Under the pieces are notes generated by a model. That model was not told the origin of the DNA. It searched no databases and saw only the letters and a list, made by a program, of their open reading frames with translations. Shown in pieces: positions 21,641 through 33,756 of a stretch of 64,000 bases of DNA. The position numbers and the translations under genes were made by a program. The stretch is from Plutella xylostella (taxonomy: Eukaryota > Arthropoda > Insecta > Lepidoptera > Plutellidae), in the NCBI RefSeq assembly GCF_932276165.1, contig NC_063994.1:5642001-5706000 (forward strand), read 5' to 3'. Position 1 is the first letter of the stretch; each line of letters starts with the position of its first letter.

Positions 21641-22920
21641 TGCAAGGTTTCGGTAGTTGCTTTACAATGTTTCTTAGTTTATTTATCCTAATGAGACTAT
21701 TGGTGTTTTTTGTTTTAGATGGGCAGTATACACAAAGGATTGAAAGAGGACCGTTTGCTGTGGACAAAGAGACTGCTATGGATTGAATATCTTGATAAAA
21801 ACTAGTCTTAAAAATTAGTCTGCCTATTTCGTCTCCAGACCATTCATACTCAATGCATGTTCATGTGCCAATTATACCTGTTTGTGTGCCAATTTCCCCC
21901 CTTCACATTTATCTCCAAAATAACCTAAAAACGACTGTTCGACTAAAACTAAGATTTCCAAAAAAATACGCAATTATTTACTTACTATCAAATTTCTTCC
22001 AGCCACAATACACACCTAATAATCCAATTTAGTCCAGTCAATAAATGACTCAAAATTAGGTGTAGAGTGCGTGAGCAGGTAACTAAGGGATTCCTTCAAA
22101 AACTTGTTCAGGGGGCTTAAGTTGTTAACATACCAAAAGTCTTGACTCCTAGGTGATGAGCGGGGGGGAGGAGGGGGGGATAAAGGTACGAATTTTTGGT
22201 TTTTAGCTTATATCTCGAAAACGGTGCATCGGAGAGAAATATTTTCAACTAATGAAATAAAGTTCTTAAAATTATCTAAAACTTTTATATCATATGTTTT
22301 TTTCTAATTACTAACCGTTTTCGAGCTATTACCCTTGGAAAAAATTGAAATTTACAAGAAAAAGTATTCATGTCAAAAAATTCATAAACATTGCATCATA
22401 TTGTCTTAACCAATTCATAAACGAAAAAAATGAAGAGGAAAGAAGTAGTAGATTTTTTCTTTCAACGTATTTTTTCAGTGAATCCTGATTGGCTGGCTTA
22501 AATTTTCAGTGTTGCCAGTAGCAAAAAAATATAAGCTCGTTCAAAAATAAAAAGTATTGATCTCTCATAAATAGAATGACGGTAACAAATCGATTTAGAA
22601 AAGCAGATTTTTATTCCAATTTACCCCGCCATTCTTGCTTACCCCGTTTTAAGGTACCTTTACTTTAAGTCGCGGAGGCCAAGATCCACTTTGGGTCAAC
22701 CAGCCATCAAGAGTGAGTGAGTGTGTTTACTTTAAGTCTGGTCTTGAGTGTTCCTTTCATTAGCCTAGAAAAGACAAAATGAAAAGTTCAGTATGATATT
22801 GTTCTAAAAAATTACAGACAGACACTAACAAAACTACACTGTAACATAAATATTCAACACCAGTTTTCCTAACACATTATTGGGGTAGCAATAAAGTTAA
22901 ATTCTATTCTATTATTTAGC
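21641..22920. other. Non-coding stretch
   Basis: No gene recognised. A G-run occurs at 22157-22180. An inverted pair (tatctcgaaaacggt at 22208, accgttttcgagctatta at 22315) suggests a degenerate palindromic repeat. The opening part (21715-21790) reads as a short coding-like run after ttttgttttag, but I cannot assign it. Confidence 0.4.
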
Positions 22921-23057
22921 CAAACATTTAGGAATAACCTACCTTTTTCCATATAAGGAGCCCCTCCTCAAGAAGCCTCTCATTGACTGCAGCCTGTCTG
23001 TTCATTGCTTCAGCTATCATTGTGAGGGCTGAAGCCGTGGCCCTCTCACAACGCAGT

Positions 23058-24099
23058 GGGTAAGTAATACGAGGTATAAAAACAAATGGTATAACATTCA
23101 CAAGGTATACGCCCATATGATATAAATTTATTAAGTATAACGATCACTGTGCATAACAAACGAAAGGCATAATTACTAAATACATAATTTCGTAAAGAAT
23201 AACGTTCAAAAAGTATAATTTCAATTGATATAACGATTAAAATGCATAACCTTCATAATATATAACGTTTATAACATATATTCTACAACGGATATAATAA
23301 TCATAATGTATAATGCACAAAAAGTATAAAAGATCGTCGTATCGTTTTTTGTCATTATTATTGACGTTATTTGGGGGGAACGCTCCGCTCCGCTTCGCTG
23401 CGCTCCGCTTTAGTTTCGACGAACATGTGCACCTAACACGCTCCTCCTCGCTTTGCTCGTCGTCGCACCTATCTTTAGGTTTTGGTACTAGGGGTTTTGA
23501 CATTATTATTATTATTGGCGCTATGTGGGAAGACGCTCCGCTCCGCTTCGCTGCGCTCCGCTTTGGTTTCGACGAACATGTGCACCTAACACGCTCCTCC
23601 TCGCTTTGCTCGTCGTCGCACCTATCTTTAGGTTTTGGTACTAGGGGTTTTGACATTATTATTATTATTGGCGCTATGTGGGAAGACGCTCCGCTCCGCT
23701 TCGCTGCGCTCCGCTTTGGTTTCGACGAACATGTGCACCTAACACGCTCCTCCTCGCTTTGCTCGTCGTCGCACCTATCTTTAGGTTTTGGTGCTAGGGG
23801 GTTTGACGGCGTTGGGTTATTAAACACAGATTATGTTATATGTTAGTATGTTTTATGAACTTTATACTAAATGATAGTATATATTTTAAACGATATACGT
23901 AATGTATGTTATACGAATTGATATTAGTCCTCGTAAGTATTATGTATTTTGATTTTATATAAAATGTACGTTATACCAATTGAATCTTATACCTTATGAA
24001 AATATAGATTTTGTTGTTATACGTAACGTTCATTATATGTTGTGAACGTTATTAATGTGAAATTATACATTTCGTTTTTATACGTCGCAATACGCACCC
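23058..24099. mobile_element. Foldback-like DNA element with 9-bp target duplication
   Basis: A 1042-bp insertion bounded by caacgcagt (23049-23057 and 24100-24108). Removing it restores the reading frame of the Myb/SANT exon across LQKEQLRCERATA. The ends are inverted (left gggtaagtaatacgaggtat; right complement gggtgcgtattgcgacgtat; about 23 of 30 match, identical over gtataaaaac). Each arm (about 280 bp) is a run of degenerate 15-16-bp units around the motif rtataacg, in opposite orientation in the two arms. A GC-rich tandem repeat fills the centre. This layout, with the 9-bp duplication, is that of Drosophila Foldback elements (Mutator-related). No transposase is present. Confidence 0.8.
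23351..23804. repeat. 153-bp tandem repeat, three units
   Basis: Units start at about 23351 (diverged), 23499 and 23652. Each has a (att)n run, then cgctccgctccgcttcgctg and ctcgctttgctcgtcgtcgc. The last two are almost identical. As 153 is divisible by three, open frames appear on both strands (about 51 residues per unit); these are probably by-products, not genes. Confidence 0.9.
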
Positions 24100-24202
24100 C
24101 AACGCAGTTGCTCCTTCTGCAACTCAAGCACATCGGCTCTGGCTTCAGCAAATGCACTTCTGGGTGTTGTAATTCCTGAAATTTTAAAGGAAATAACTAT
24201 AC

Positions 24203-24362
24203 ATATTTATTTATTTAAACACTTTATTGTATGTATACACAAATTACACAGTTTAAAGTAAAAGTTAAAGTACAAGAAAGAACAATACAAGTATATATAT
24301 ACAAAGGCGGACTTATCGCCTAAACGCGATTTCTTCCAGTCAACCTTTATGGTGTGGAAATA
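24203..24362 (-). mobile_element. LINE 3'-end fragment in an intron
   Basis: Starts with (ttta)n and contains aaaggcggacttatcgccta followed by cgatttcttccag, a pattern I know from 3' tails of common lepidopteran LINEs. It lies between exons 4 and 5 of the Myb/SANT gene. Confidence 0.5.
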
Positions 24363-24469
24363 AAAATTTAATAGCGCTCAGAACCTTCGACAAAAGAGTT
24401 AGCACTCGGATCACTTGACCGTCTGTTTCTTTCATTAAAAGACTTATTTGCCTTTAAAAAACACACACA

Positions 24470-24545
24470 CTCACGCCTTGTCCTAATGGACTCTCTTGTG
24501 GGGTAAGCAGATGTGCATTGCTGTACCCACTTTTCGCCAGTGTTG
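24470..24545 (-). repeat. Interspersed repeat piece (gcgaaaagtgggt family)
   Basis: Reads, on the minus strand, like the sequence at 24990-25060 and 32660-32710 (gaaaagtgggtgcagcaatg, cacctctgcctacccc). Three copies in the window show it is an interspersed repeat, likely SINE-derived. Confidence 0.55.
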
Positions 24546-24989
24546 TGGTTTATATAAATATTGTAAAGTAAATACTCACGCTGCCGTTTCTTTTTAATCT
24601 TTTGGACAGGCGTAGAGCTACCATGCTCTTCATTCTCAGTGGCATCTGAATTAAAAAAAAACATAGTTCTATGTTTAGCCAAAGACTGATGGAGTATAAC
24701 ACTTTCATACATTTAATCAGTATACACACTTACATGAAATATTAGGCTCAGGATTTTCATATAAGCCACTATGACTAGTAGTAGCGGTATTGCCACCACT
24801 GGTCACAGTGGCTGTTGTGGCAGGTGGCGGTGGTGGTGGTGGTGGACAGTTTTCGTCTCCAAAGGGAAGCACATGTAATTTAATATATTATATATTTATC
24901 TAAAAAATACTGGTATTCTTACTTTATTTAACTGTTTCATTGTGTGTTGTGTATAAAATATACTGTTAAAATCAATTAATAAATAAAGA

Positions 24990-25060
24990 AAAGTGGGTGC
25001 AGCAATGCACCTCTGCCTACCCTGCAAGGGAGTACAATAGTACAAGGCGTGAGTGCGTGT
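24990..25060 (+). repeat. Interspersed repeat piece (gcgaaaagtgggt family)
   Basis: Plus-strand copy of the same repeat, ending in a t-rich run at 25050-25087, inside the intron between exons 2 and 3 of the Myb/SANT gene. Confidence 0.55.
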
Positions 25061-25849
25061 TTTTTTTTTTGTTTTTTTTTTTGTTTTTTAAATAAAATAG
25101 AAAGTCTTAGTATAAACAAATAGATATTTACCATAAAACAACCTTCATTTAAATTGAGAGGGGGCAGCGGGTCAACTTGTACAGTTTTAATGTTTTTCCC
25201 AAATTGGGGACCCATTATTCCCACTGCTCGCTCCTCTACTGCAGACAGAGGAGGGCCTAGTGCTCCCCTCCTCCAGTCCCAGTGTGGGACTTGTTGAGGG
25301 ACCTCACCCGCGCCTTCAATTTATTTTTGTAGTCGCTCCAGTACTACAAAATATACAAATCAAATAAATAATATATGCATACATCTTGTCAACTGATAGC
25401 AAAACTAAATATTTTTTTATAGACATTGATTTCATACTTTAGACCACCCTTTCACGGTCTTATTTGATCCCCCGCCCATGCAGTTTAGAATGACAGCAAG
25501 TTCCTGCCATAGTTTTTGGCTTTTGTGCCGCGCTTCCATCGATCTTAGGAAGCCGGCAGCCAGTTCCCGGTGCTCCTCCATAAAGGCAAGGGTCAGTGTG
25601 AAGAAAAGGGTGTGCGGGAGAAAAAAAAATCGATATTTTTTCGATACTACTTTAATAAGCAAGATAATTGATCTGTCAAAACCCTTATTACATTGGACTA
25701 AGGTTGGCTTCTGGCTTCTGGCCCGGTACATGTGAAAGCTACGTACCATGCCCATACACTTCACCACCGGGTTGCCGGCGCCGGTTAGTCGAAAACCGGT
25801 ACGTGTTAAAAGGCACTTAGGGTTGACGTGTTAAGTTAAGTTTTTAATT

Positions 25850-26620
25850 AATCTGATTCCCGTGTATGCTGGATTCTCTTCATATTAGTTTATTATGTGA
25901 TCCCATTTTGCTGTTCTAATTGTATTTTCAATTATGCACTTAAGGTTTTTCGTAATCAAATTGTTTTTTATACCTTTGATCAAATGCCCCCAATTTGATC
26001 AAAGGTCAAACAGAGGTACAACTTCGTGTCCATTTACATAAAATATCTCATTATGGGGTTCTGTATTTTGCCTTAAGCACCTTCCTGCCTTCCCTGGTTT
26101 CATTTATTAAGTAATTTATCGCACTTACATTTGTCGTGCCTTGATCGCACACATATATTTAGCTCACACTTTTTTTTTGCTACTTTGAAATAACATTTTT
26201 GATCAAAGTTTTTAATTCAATCTTTGGAGTGGTACCACTACAATATGTGTAAACAAGTGGTTGTTTGTAGTTTTTTATTACCCCTCTAAGCATGAATACT
26301 AATGCATGATCGGCAATTTTTCTTTTTATTTCACACCCATTACTTACAAACCCATGTATTGAATCTTTTCTCCTGTTATACTCAAAGTTTGGAGTGATTG
26401 ATATTTCATCAAACAAGAGCATGCATAATTTTTCATCGTCTGTCATTGTCACCACTCTTTTTTTTAGCTGGGAAAATATATTTTTGTTAATCCCCGGCTT
26501 TATTCCTGCTTTTGATATAAGCCTGGTCAGTGTGAGCGGTGATGGCAGAATAAAAATTCTACTTAGCCACCTATGCACGCGATCCTTGTTTGTATAGATT
26601 CAATGCCATAGTTTTTTACT
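25850..26620 (-). pseudogene. P-element (THAP9-like) transposase fragment
   Basis: The clearest frame (26578-26180) has HRWLSRIFILPSPLTLTRLI, LCMLLFDEISITPNFEYN and DHALVFMLRGVIKNYKQPLV, the P-element core around its first acidic residue. Beyond a stop, further frames down to about 25850 still show P-type motifs: CDQGTTNVSAINYLI (26150), YVNGHEVVPLFD (26030) and IKNNLITKNL (25950). At least three frame breaks are present, so this is an old remnant. The N-terminal THAP zinc finger and the C-terminal region are absent here; a C-terminal piece of this family is at 42860-43337. Confidence 0.82.
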
Positions 26621-26639
26621 CTAATGTAAACCTCCTTCC

Positions 26640-29600
26640 CATTTTTTCCTTGCTAACTTCTCTCCGTCGTTTCCTGAGAGTATAAAATTTGTATGGTTGT
26701 ATAAAAAGTAGGAGCGAGTGGTATGTAAAGTAAATGATAACTAGGCTATTGTTCCAATTACTCGTACAATGTAAACCAACTATGATGACTCACTATATAT
26801 TATTTATCCCTTAAGTTGGATTTATATGCTGGAGCCATCTCCCAAGCAGCAAGGAACTGGTTCCAAATCAGCAGCAAAGTCAAACACAGAAATGAGAATA
26901 ATCGGAGTCCGGGTGATCGCTAGGGTCATCGAATATAGCAGAGAAAACAGGTTCCAATAACAGATGCACGGTCAAACAGCAAGCAGAGATCGGAGTCCGA
27001 AGACGAGCACGGGTCGTTGGTTATATCTGGAACAGCAGCCTTACTCCCAGCGATGAGTGGCTGAATCGATTTCAACAAGATCGCTGATTTCGTACTCCCA
27101 CCGCACATTTTTGCGGCTCATTGTGTTATGACGTCACGCAAACCGTTCAGTGAAAATTATAGCGTTATTAAGCTAGAAATTCGCACCACGAGCTCATCAT
27201 GAGCTCATCACACAGAGTAGATTATATGTCAAAGTTGCGACTCAACGCCTCTTTGAAAAAAGTTCCTATTCTTGCAACGCAAAGCCATTACAATGGCTAA
27301 TTTTTCCTATTTTTGTAAGAAAAAGAGCCTGTAATTACACCTACAAAGTGATGTGAAAGTAGTAACTGAGGATACGTGAGGATTGCAAACCAGTCTCCCT
27401 GGATATTTAAAGCATATTTAAAGGAGTTGACGGACAATTTGACTGAAGACTTTAGCTTCATGAAACTAGCTGATTTGAGCGTAACAAATAAGGTGAGTAT
27501 CCACGAACATAATAGAGGTACATGTAAAAGTTTCTTCAACTAAAGGCGGTGATCCATTCGCGAGAAAAACCTCCAATAACCTCTAAGTCCGCGGTCTAAA
27601 AAAACCTCCAACGATGTTACAAAAAGCACGCCACGACTTTGCCAATGATGAGAGTAGACTGTTTGGTTCGCTAATGGATCACCAACGAGATTCGACAAGC
27701 CAACAATCTATACCGTCGCCTCGCCAGTGGATGACCGCCTTAACTCTCATGTTCTTAAGGCATGAAGAAGAAGCCTTAAAGGAAATATCCTTCAAAACAA
27801 AGACAAACCTTCTTTTACCATTGTTGTAGTCCTATGGCACCCCAGAGGTGTCATAAAATCTGCCACCTATCTATGTTTAAACCACCTATGCCTGGTCTCG
27901 CTCCAGCTAAGTCCAGTGGCTAACAATATATAAGTACCTACTAATAATAATAATAATAAGATAAACCTTCCTATACTATCATAATGTCTGTAACCTAAAC
28001 CCCATGATATCTACTAACCAGAATTTTGGTATTTGTAGGTTTTTACTGCGTTGCAACTGGCTCCAGACTGGAATTTATAACCAAGACTAAATATTCAAGT
28101 GCCTATGTGAAGTACCTACTTAACAACAAGTTGTATTAAGATCTTATGAAGTTAATACCTACATAAGAAACTAAATTTCCATATCATTCTGCTACTGAGT
28201 AAGTCACTTAAGCTGATTTCAATTTATTTGTAGCAAAAAAGATATGAAATACTACCATATACTACCCTAGCACAAACACTTTAATTTTATGATGCACTGA
28301 CAGTATGAAAAATAATTTACTTGGCTTGCTTATCTAGATTCTATATCTATAAAATATTATTTGATTCATCTGTTTTCTAAGTACCTTAGGATTAAACTGT
28401 AGTGCTGCGGTGGGTATCTTTTGTAGGTAAAAAAATATACCTATGCTGGCTCAATCTCCACCTACTACAGAAACAAGACTATCTATTCTTGGACTAACAG
28501 AAAGCCTATCTCAGCTATTGGAACACCCAGGCTTGCTGCTCCATTTTACTCGAGAGCTAGGCTGGCTGAGCTAAAATTAAGGGGATATGTACAAAGGTTC
28601 CACTCAAGAGAGCCACGTACAGGAGCTTCGCCACCTCTCAGAATAGAATAGAAAATCTACTAAATAAAGTTGTATCAATACCTTGATAGTACAGTCAGCA
28701 ATAGATATTTATGCCACCACAGCAACAAAAATTTAATCCTCATGGGTGGAATAATAATATTTTATCAATACTTACTAACTTAAGTATTACTTACCTTAAT
28801 ATTAGTTATCCTTATTTTTCATGTTACATAAATATTACCTATCAATTGTCATAATATTTAGATATGGCTTGCGTTGGGGTGGCATACATATCTCTTTGGC
28901 TGACTGTACAATATATTATTATTATATCCTAACCTATAGAATTACTATTAATCTATATTTCTATCTTATTTCAGATAATCAGAAAGCAGTTTTTTAGCTA
29001 ATAGAAGAGAAGCTTATGCTTGATATTTCAGAACACTGATAATAATTGTGATGTGATTTAATATATCATACTTAATAAACACAAAATACAAATACAGCAA
29101 AAACCATGTTTCATTTCATTATTTAAATGTTGATGTTGCACTTGACTAAGAGGTCATTCATGATACTATTGATTTATAAAGGCTTGATAGGAAGTATTCC
29201 TTCTTAAGAGTCAGGCAATAATAACATTGCAACATGGAAGAAATTGTATAAGTAACATTGTAAGTTGTACTTTTAATATATGGATACCTACCATATCCTC
29301 CTCATTCCTTAGCAGACTTGAGGCCCTGTATACTTACTTTTACCTGTTGCAATGTAATACCCTTGTTATCACCTACTGAGTAGAGTGCTCAGCGGAGGAC
29401 ATGTCTCGGGCCGCTCTACTTGGTGGTGTAATCAGGGTGTTAGCATTATCTGCTTTATGAAGATTAGGTAGACACATTTTTTATGTTTAAAGCAGGGTTT
29501 ACTTACATGATAACATTGTGTTTTTACATAAGCAGACACTTGGTCCATGCATAATGTTACAACTCTTATTACTAGTTATTACTGCTTTTTCTTAGAACTG

Positions 29601-30217
29601 CTTTAAACATAAAGAATAAAAAATAAAACAGCCGCATTCAACTTTTAATATGATTAATACATTACGAGTAATCGTTTATAGAGTTTACAATGCATGAGTC
29701 TAATAAGTACACACCTAAACTATGATCACTTACGACTTACGAACTTTTGGATTTCGATATGATTATGGAATTGTATTAAGTATGTGGTTGAAAGCACGAT
29801 CTTAGAGTATAGGTTTGCACTTATTATTCAGAAATATTATCACGGTACAAGATATTTTCAGTATTTCACTGTAATTGTAGGTTATGTTGAGTATTTTTTC
29901 AATAAATTTCCGCCTTGAGTTAAAACTTTCACAAGATATTTCCTTGGCTATACGGTGACACGCAACGTCTTCTTCTTCTTTCTGTAAACAATGATTGATA
30001 GTTTAATATCTATAACTTTGTAACAAATTATCGTAATATTTTATCGGTCTATTTTATAAATCGAGTCGATCTGAGTCTGCAACTTAACCACTCCATCAGA
30101 ATACTATACTTACGTCATATTATTATGTATTTAGTGCACAAATATCTATTTAAATAAGGAAATTCCATTTGTAATTTTGTTTTATCATTGTTATTGTATG
30201 TTGTATGAATGAAGTGG
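26640..30217. other. Mostly non-coding, degenerate repeats
   Basis: No gene that I can name. Small coding-like pieces: 27389-27492 (plus; SPWIFKAYLKELTDNLTEDF then a gtgagt donor) and 27614-27829 (plus; KARHDFANDESRLFGSLMDH), both unassigned. 28560-28670 is a diverged tail of the tRNA-derived SINE (gttccactcaagagagcc, agaatagaatag). 29478-29612 is a degenerate palindromic MITE with arms tttatgtttaaagcag and its complement. Confidence 0.4.
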
Positions 30218-30225
30218 AGGGAGTG

Positions 30226-31797
30226 CAGTGTTGCCGCAACGGAGTTCTCAAAACGCACATATCCAGCGCTGAAAACGTACATTTAGGGTTAAAACCGTAC
30301 ATGAGCTGTTTTTTTACTAAAATCACTCAATTTAGCTTTTCCAGCTCTTTCGCACCTGCTCGTCAGCAGAAGTACTATATTTTAATAGATTTTAGTCGTG
30401 AGAAACGTACCTATATTTATTATAGCATTTTAAAAAGTGTGACAATGTCCTAAAACCTTCAGAGTAGGTACCCCGCAGTTTTATGTATGATATATACTTA
30501 TACTCATTGTAATCATGTAATAATCATATTGGTTGAGAAAATAATCATACAAGAAAATCAAAATCGTAACTAATTGTGGTTAATAATTTTTTTGCTGCGA
30601 TTCCAAAAAAAATACGTAAAATAGTCCATAAACAAAGATTTTACACATGATAATCATGATATTGGAAGTTAAGTTTAAATGGTACATTACATGGACCAAT
30701 TATATACACGGGTGAAATCGCCAAAATTTGTACATTTTTTGTCCATTTCTCTTGGTTGCACTAAAACCTACTAAATGAGAAAAATATAACAACTTCACAT
30801 AGAAAATTTTGGTAAATCATATTAGTAGAATAAGTAACGTATTAAATTATTTGTATTTTATCATATTTTGTACATTGGTTATTGAAATTTACATAAATTT
30901 AAATCTTAATAAAAATATCATATTTCTTTGTTATGCTCTTTGTAACAGTATTTTTTTGTATAAAATAGTATTAAATCTAAATTATTCTACTGGCATCACC
31001 ACGAGCAAAAGTTTTCTTAGAAGTGGCGTTAGTGTCGCGTCTCCGCCATTTTGTTTGTAGTCGTTATCGAAGTTATAGTGAACTCGGAAGAAAAAAGACT
31101 TTTCAGTGTTCCCCTTTGTAACAACCGACAAATTAAGTTAAAGGAAAGTATTTACAAAGTAATTCCTGCACGTAAAATCATAATTTCAGTCTGTTTACTA
31201 TGCAGTTAGTCAAATTTTCGGAAAACTAAATCCACGTGTGTTAAAATATTTTTAGCTTATGAACGTAAGAATTTTTGTTCCATTTTGTTACAATTTTCTT
31301 TGTAACGTTACAAAAAGGAAAGCTAAGGGCACATTCAGATTGACAAGAATGTGATGACATTTTTTAAACAAATAAATTACAAAAACATATTAGTTGTACA
31401 AAAGTTTAATTTCAATTATCCTAACTAGTGATACCTAATACCAAAATAATTAATAATTCAATTGATAAAAAAAACCTCATAGATATACCTATATATTTTT
31501 TAAATATTTTTGTTCAAAAATTACGAAAGTAGTTCGTGTTTTAATTATTGAATAAGTACCGGTCAAAATCATAACCCTCCTTTTCGCTTCGCCGTAGTGC
31601 TGATTAAATAAAATTGTTTTATTTATTCATAGTAGTGTGATCGAGTCCGAATAGTTCCTTTTTGTAACATTTTTGTAACGTTTCCCTTTTGTTACGTTTT
31701 TGTTACGTACAAATTTTGGCGATTTCACCCACACATTACACATGGGAGGCTAAAATAGTACGTCAAATGTGTAAAATGTACGCTAATGGCAACACTG
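30226..31797. mobile_element. Non-autonomous hAT element with 8-bp target duplication
   Basis: The ends are the inverted repeat CAGTGTTGCC / GGCAACACTG, a usual hAT terminus, flanked by a perfect 8-bp duplication agggagtg (30218-30225 and 31798-31805). Subterminal regions share gtacattt/aaatgtac-type motifs. There is no transposase ORF. A second TIR element occupies most of its interior. Confidence 0.85.
30710..31730. mobile_element. TIR element nested in the hAT element
   Basis: A perfect 24-bp inverted pair (30710-30733, starting gggtgaaatcgccaaaattt; complement at 31707-31730) encloses 1.0 kb without a gene. The flanks show acac on both sides (30706-30709, 31731-31734), a possible 4-bp duplication. 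The right half has many ttgtaac/gttac motifs (31090-31140, 31280-31315, 31660-31710), which could be subterminal transposase-binding sites. Confidence 0.7.
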
Positions 31798-31805
31798 AGG
31801 GAGTG

Positions 31806-32714
31806 TTTTCACAGGTTCACAGAGTATTTTTATTTTTAGTTTGAATGCGTTCAAAAGCCCCTAATTTCATATTTTAACATTTACAAAGTTAAGTTTTTGT
31901 GAATAATAAGTAAAAAATGGCATGAGTGATGACTTTAACCTAGTGTTTAATAAGTATTTTAATTAATATTTTACTAACATTGAAAAAATAAAAACATAAT
32001 ATGGACTGATGATTACCGGATTTCTTATTTCAAGCTTCGCTAGTACTTCGAACGCACACCAATTTTTTCCTTGTCAGAGCGAGAAAAAACACAAGATCTT
32101 ATACAATTTTATAGAGCGACATCTCTTTCTTTCACCTCTATTGAAATACGGAACGCAACATCGGCCTGATATCGGCTTACTTCGGCTACCGTTTCAAAAA
32201 TAATCACTAGTCGTTTCTTGATATATTTTCTACGTTGTCCCTGGTCCGCGGCTCAGTCAAAACCGAGGTGGTGGTACCAACTGAATCGGCCTAAATTTTT
32301 GAACTGAGTTTTAATTGGCTTTTTTGGATAGCAACTATTAATCGCTGGGGGTAAGGCTGCAGTACTAGAGCACATTCAGGTCACTTATAACAAGAAAACG
32401 GGAATGAATCGACCATTTTAAATTAACGATAGAGATACGTTAAATACGTTCCTATACAGTTACTGCATATTGCAAGCTTATATTATTTGCTTATACATTT
32501 ATAAATGATTTTCAACGGTTTCAATGGTTTTGACGACCGAATGCCGTAGAAATGTAGTAATGTTAGTGACCCTGAATATACACAGATATTTGTTCTCGGG
32601 TGGATGTGCCCGTAAAATGGCAATAGGCCCGCCCCCTATTACATTGGGACTAACAGAACACTCTGGCGAAAAGTGGGTGCAGCATTAGCAATGCACCTCT
32701 GCCTACCCCGCAAG

Positions 32715-32746
<32 letters not shown>

Positions 32747-33756
32747 GGTTTTCAAGTTGTCAAAGAATATTTTAACGTTATTTTTGTTGAAAGACGTGGC
32801 ACGAGATAAACAAGTGAATTGTAATAATTTTTTTTGCAAATTCATATGCGAACTTTCGTGTTTCATTCATAAGGTGTCAATCCAAAATAAATATCTGCTG
32901 CTGTCTTAAAGTAACTCTCTAGAACGCTCTTCCTCGATACTGAATATTTGTCTATTTTTTCTGAAGCCAAAACTGATTCGGCTGTCGATAATTCGCTTGG
33001 GGATTGTTTTCTTACATTATTTTTTCATATTTATAACGTGGCATTGGTGTGTTTTTTAGAAAATTCTAATGCCGTAGAATATATACATTTTTGTCAAAGA
33101 TAACTTGTTGACATGCTCTATCCATAACAACTTTGGGTGTACTCCAGTTTTTCTTTTGTATGTTCGCATGGTCCTGAAACCACAATTTTTGGATAAAATT
33201 TTATAAATACCGACTTCTTTTTACATGTAAAACATCTGTAATTAAAAAGGAAACATTAGTCAGCCAGCCCCGAGTTACCTTATAATTTTTAACCACGTGT
33301 CAGAAGTGTCAGAACATAACCTGCAAAGAAATCAAGTAGAATAATATATAAAAGAACACGAATCAAACATTCGTAATAAATACTTTGACAATCAAGTAAC
33401 CATGAATAAATAGGCAATGTTACAATGAATAATTACTTGCGTGTTATTTTTCAATATTACGCTCCTTCTCTCAAACGCCGCACTGCCGGTGACTGTGCTG
33501 GGGAGGTAACGAACTCTCATGCCTCATTGGTTCGGTTGGCTCAAGGCTATTGCGTCGAACGAGTTTTTGGTAGTTAGTCTACCTACCCTGTAGTCAACCA
33601 GCCCCGGTCTCCCCGTCATTTTTTTTTTTGTAATTTTATCTGCGATGATCTCCTTGGTTATAAGCAGATACGTTGTCCATAACCTCACTGTTTTGAAGTA
33701 GCCCTTCATCAAGGAAAACTTCATTTATTTGTTAGACTACTGCCTTTCTTTTATAT
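31806..33756. other. Non-coding stretch with SINE tail and (gt)n
   Basis: No gene recognised. 32580-32745 contains an interspersed repeat (ggcaataggcccgccccctattacattgg read in pieces, then gcgaaaagtgggtgcagc) ending in a (tg)14-type microsatellite at 32716-32741. 33480-33620 is locally GC-richer with a t-run at 33620-33630. Confidence 0.4.

Larger units (their letters stand above)
22943..25581 (-). pseudogene. Five-exon Myb/SANT-like gene, last exon split by a Foldback-like element
   Basis: Exon 1 (25581-25438): MEEHRELAAGFLRSMEARHK, then LWQELAVILN and KTVKGWSK, a Myb/SANT-type DNA-binding fold. Exon 2 (25343-25132): YWSDYKNKLKARVRSLNKSH, TGTGGG, then a frame break and IMGPQFGKNIKTVQVDPLPP. 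Exon 3 (about 24857-24737): a Pro/Thr/Ser-rich linker. Exon 4 (about 24646-24586): ATENEEHGSSTPVQKIKKKR. Exon 5 (24175-24100 then 23057-22943): SAFAEARADVLELQKEQLRC and ATASALTMIAEAMNRQAAVN, a helical tail. All junctions have gt/ag sites in compatible phase. The fold and helical tail are those of Harbinger-associated or domesticated Myb/SANT proteins. A stop or frameshift after TGTGGG and the element in exon 5 make it a pseudogene. Confidence 0.68.

Noticed and set aside
23058..23340. CRISPR-like array of short repeats
   Set aside because: The units are degenerate, run together without unique spacers, and are inverted in the other arm; the context is eukaryotic.
23313..23846. Protein gene of about 178 codons with three repeats
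   Set aside because: Open frames occur on both strands only because the repeat length is divisible by three; it sits within a non-coding mobile element.
26926..27108. 60-codon minus-strand ORF (MCGGSTKSAILL...) as a small gene
   Set aside because: No recognised domain, no splice context, and it lies in degenerate repeat sequence; not enough to call.
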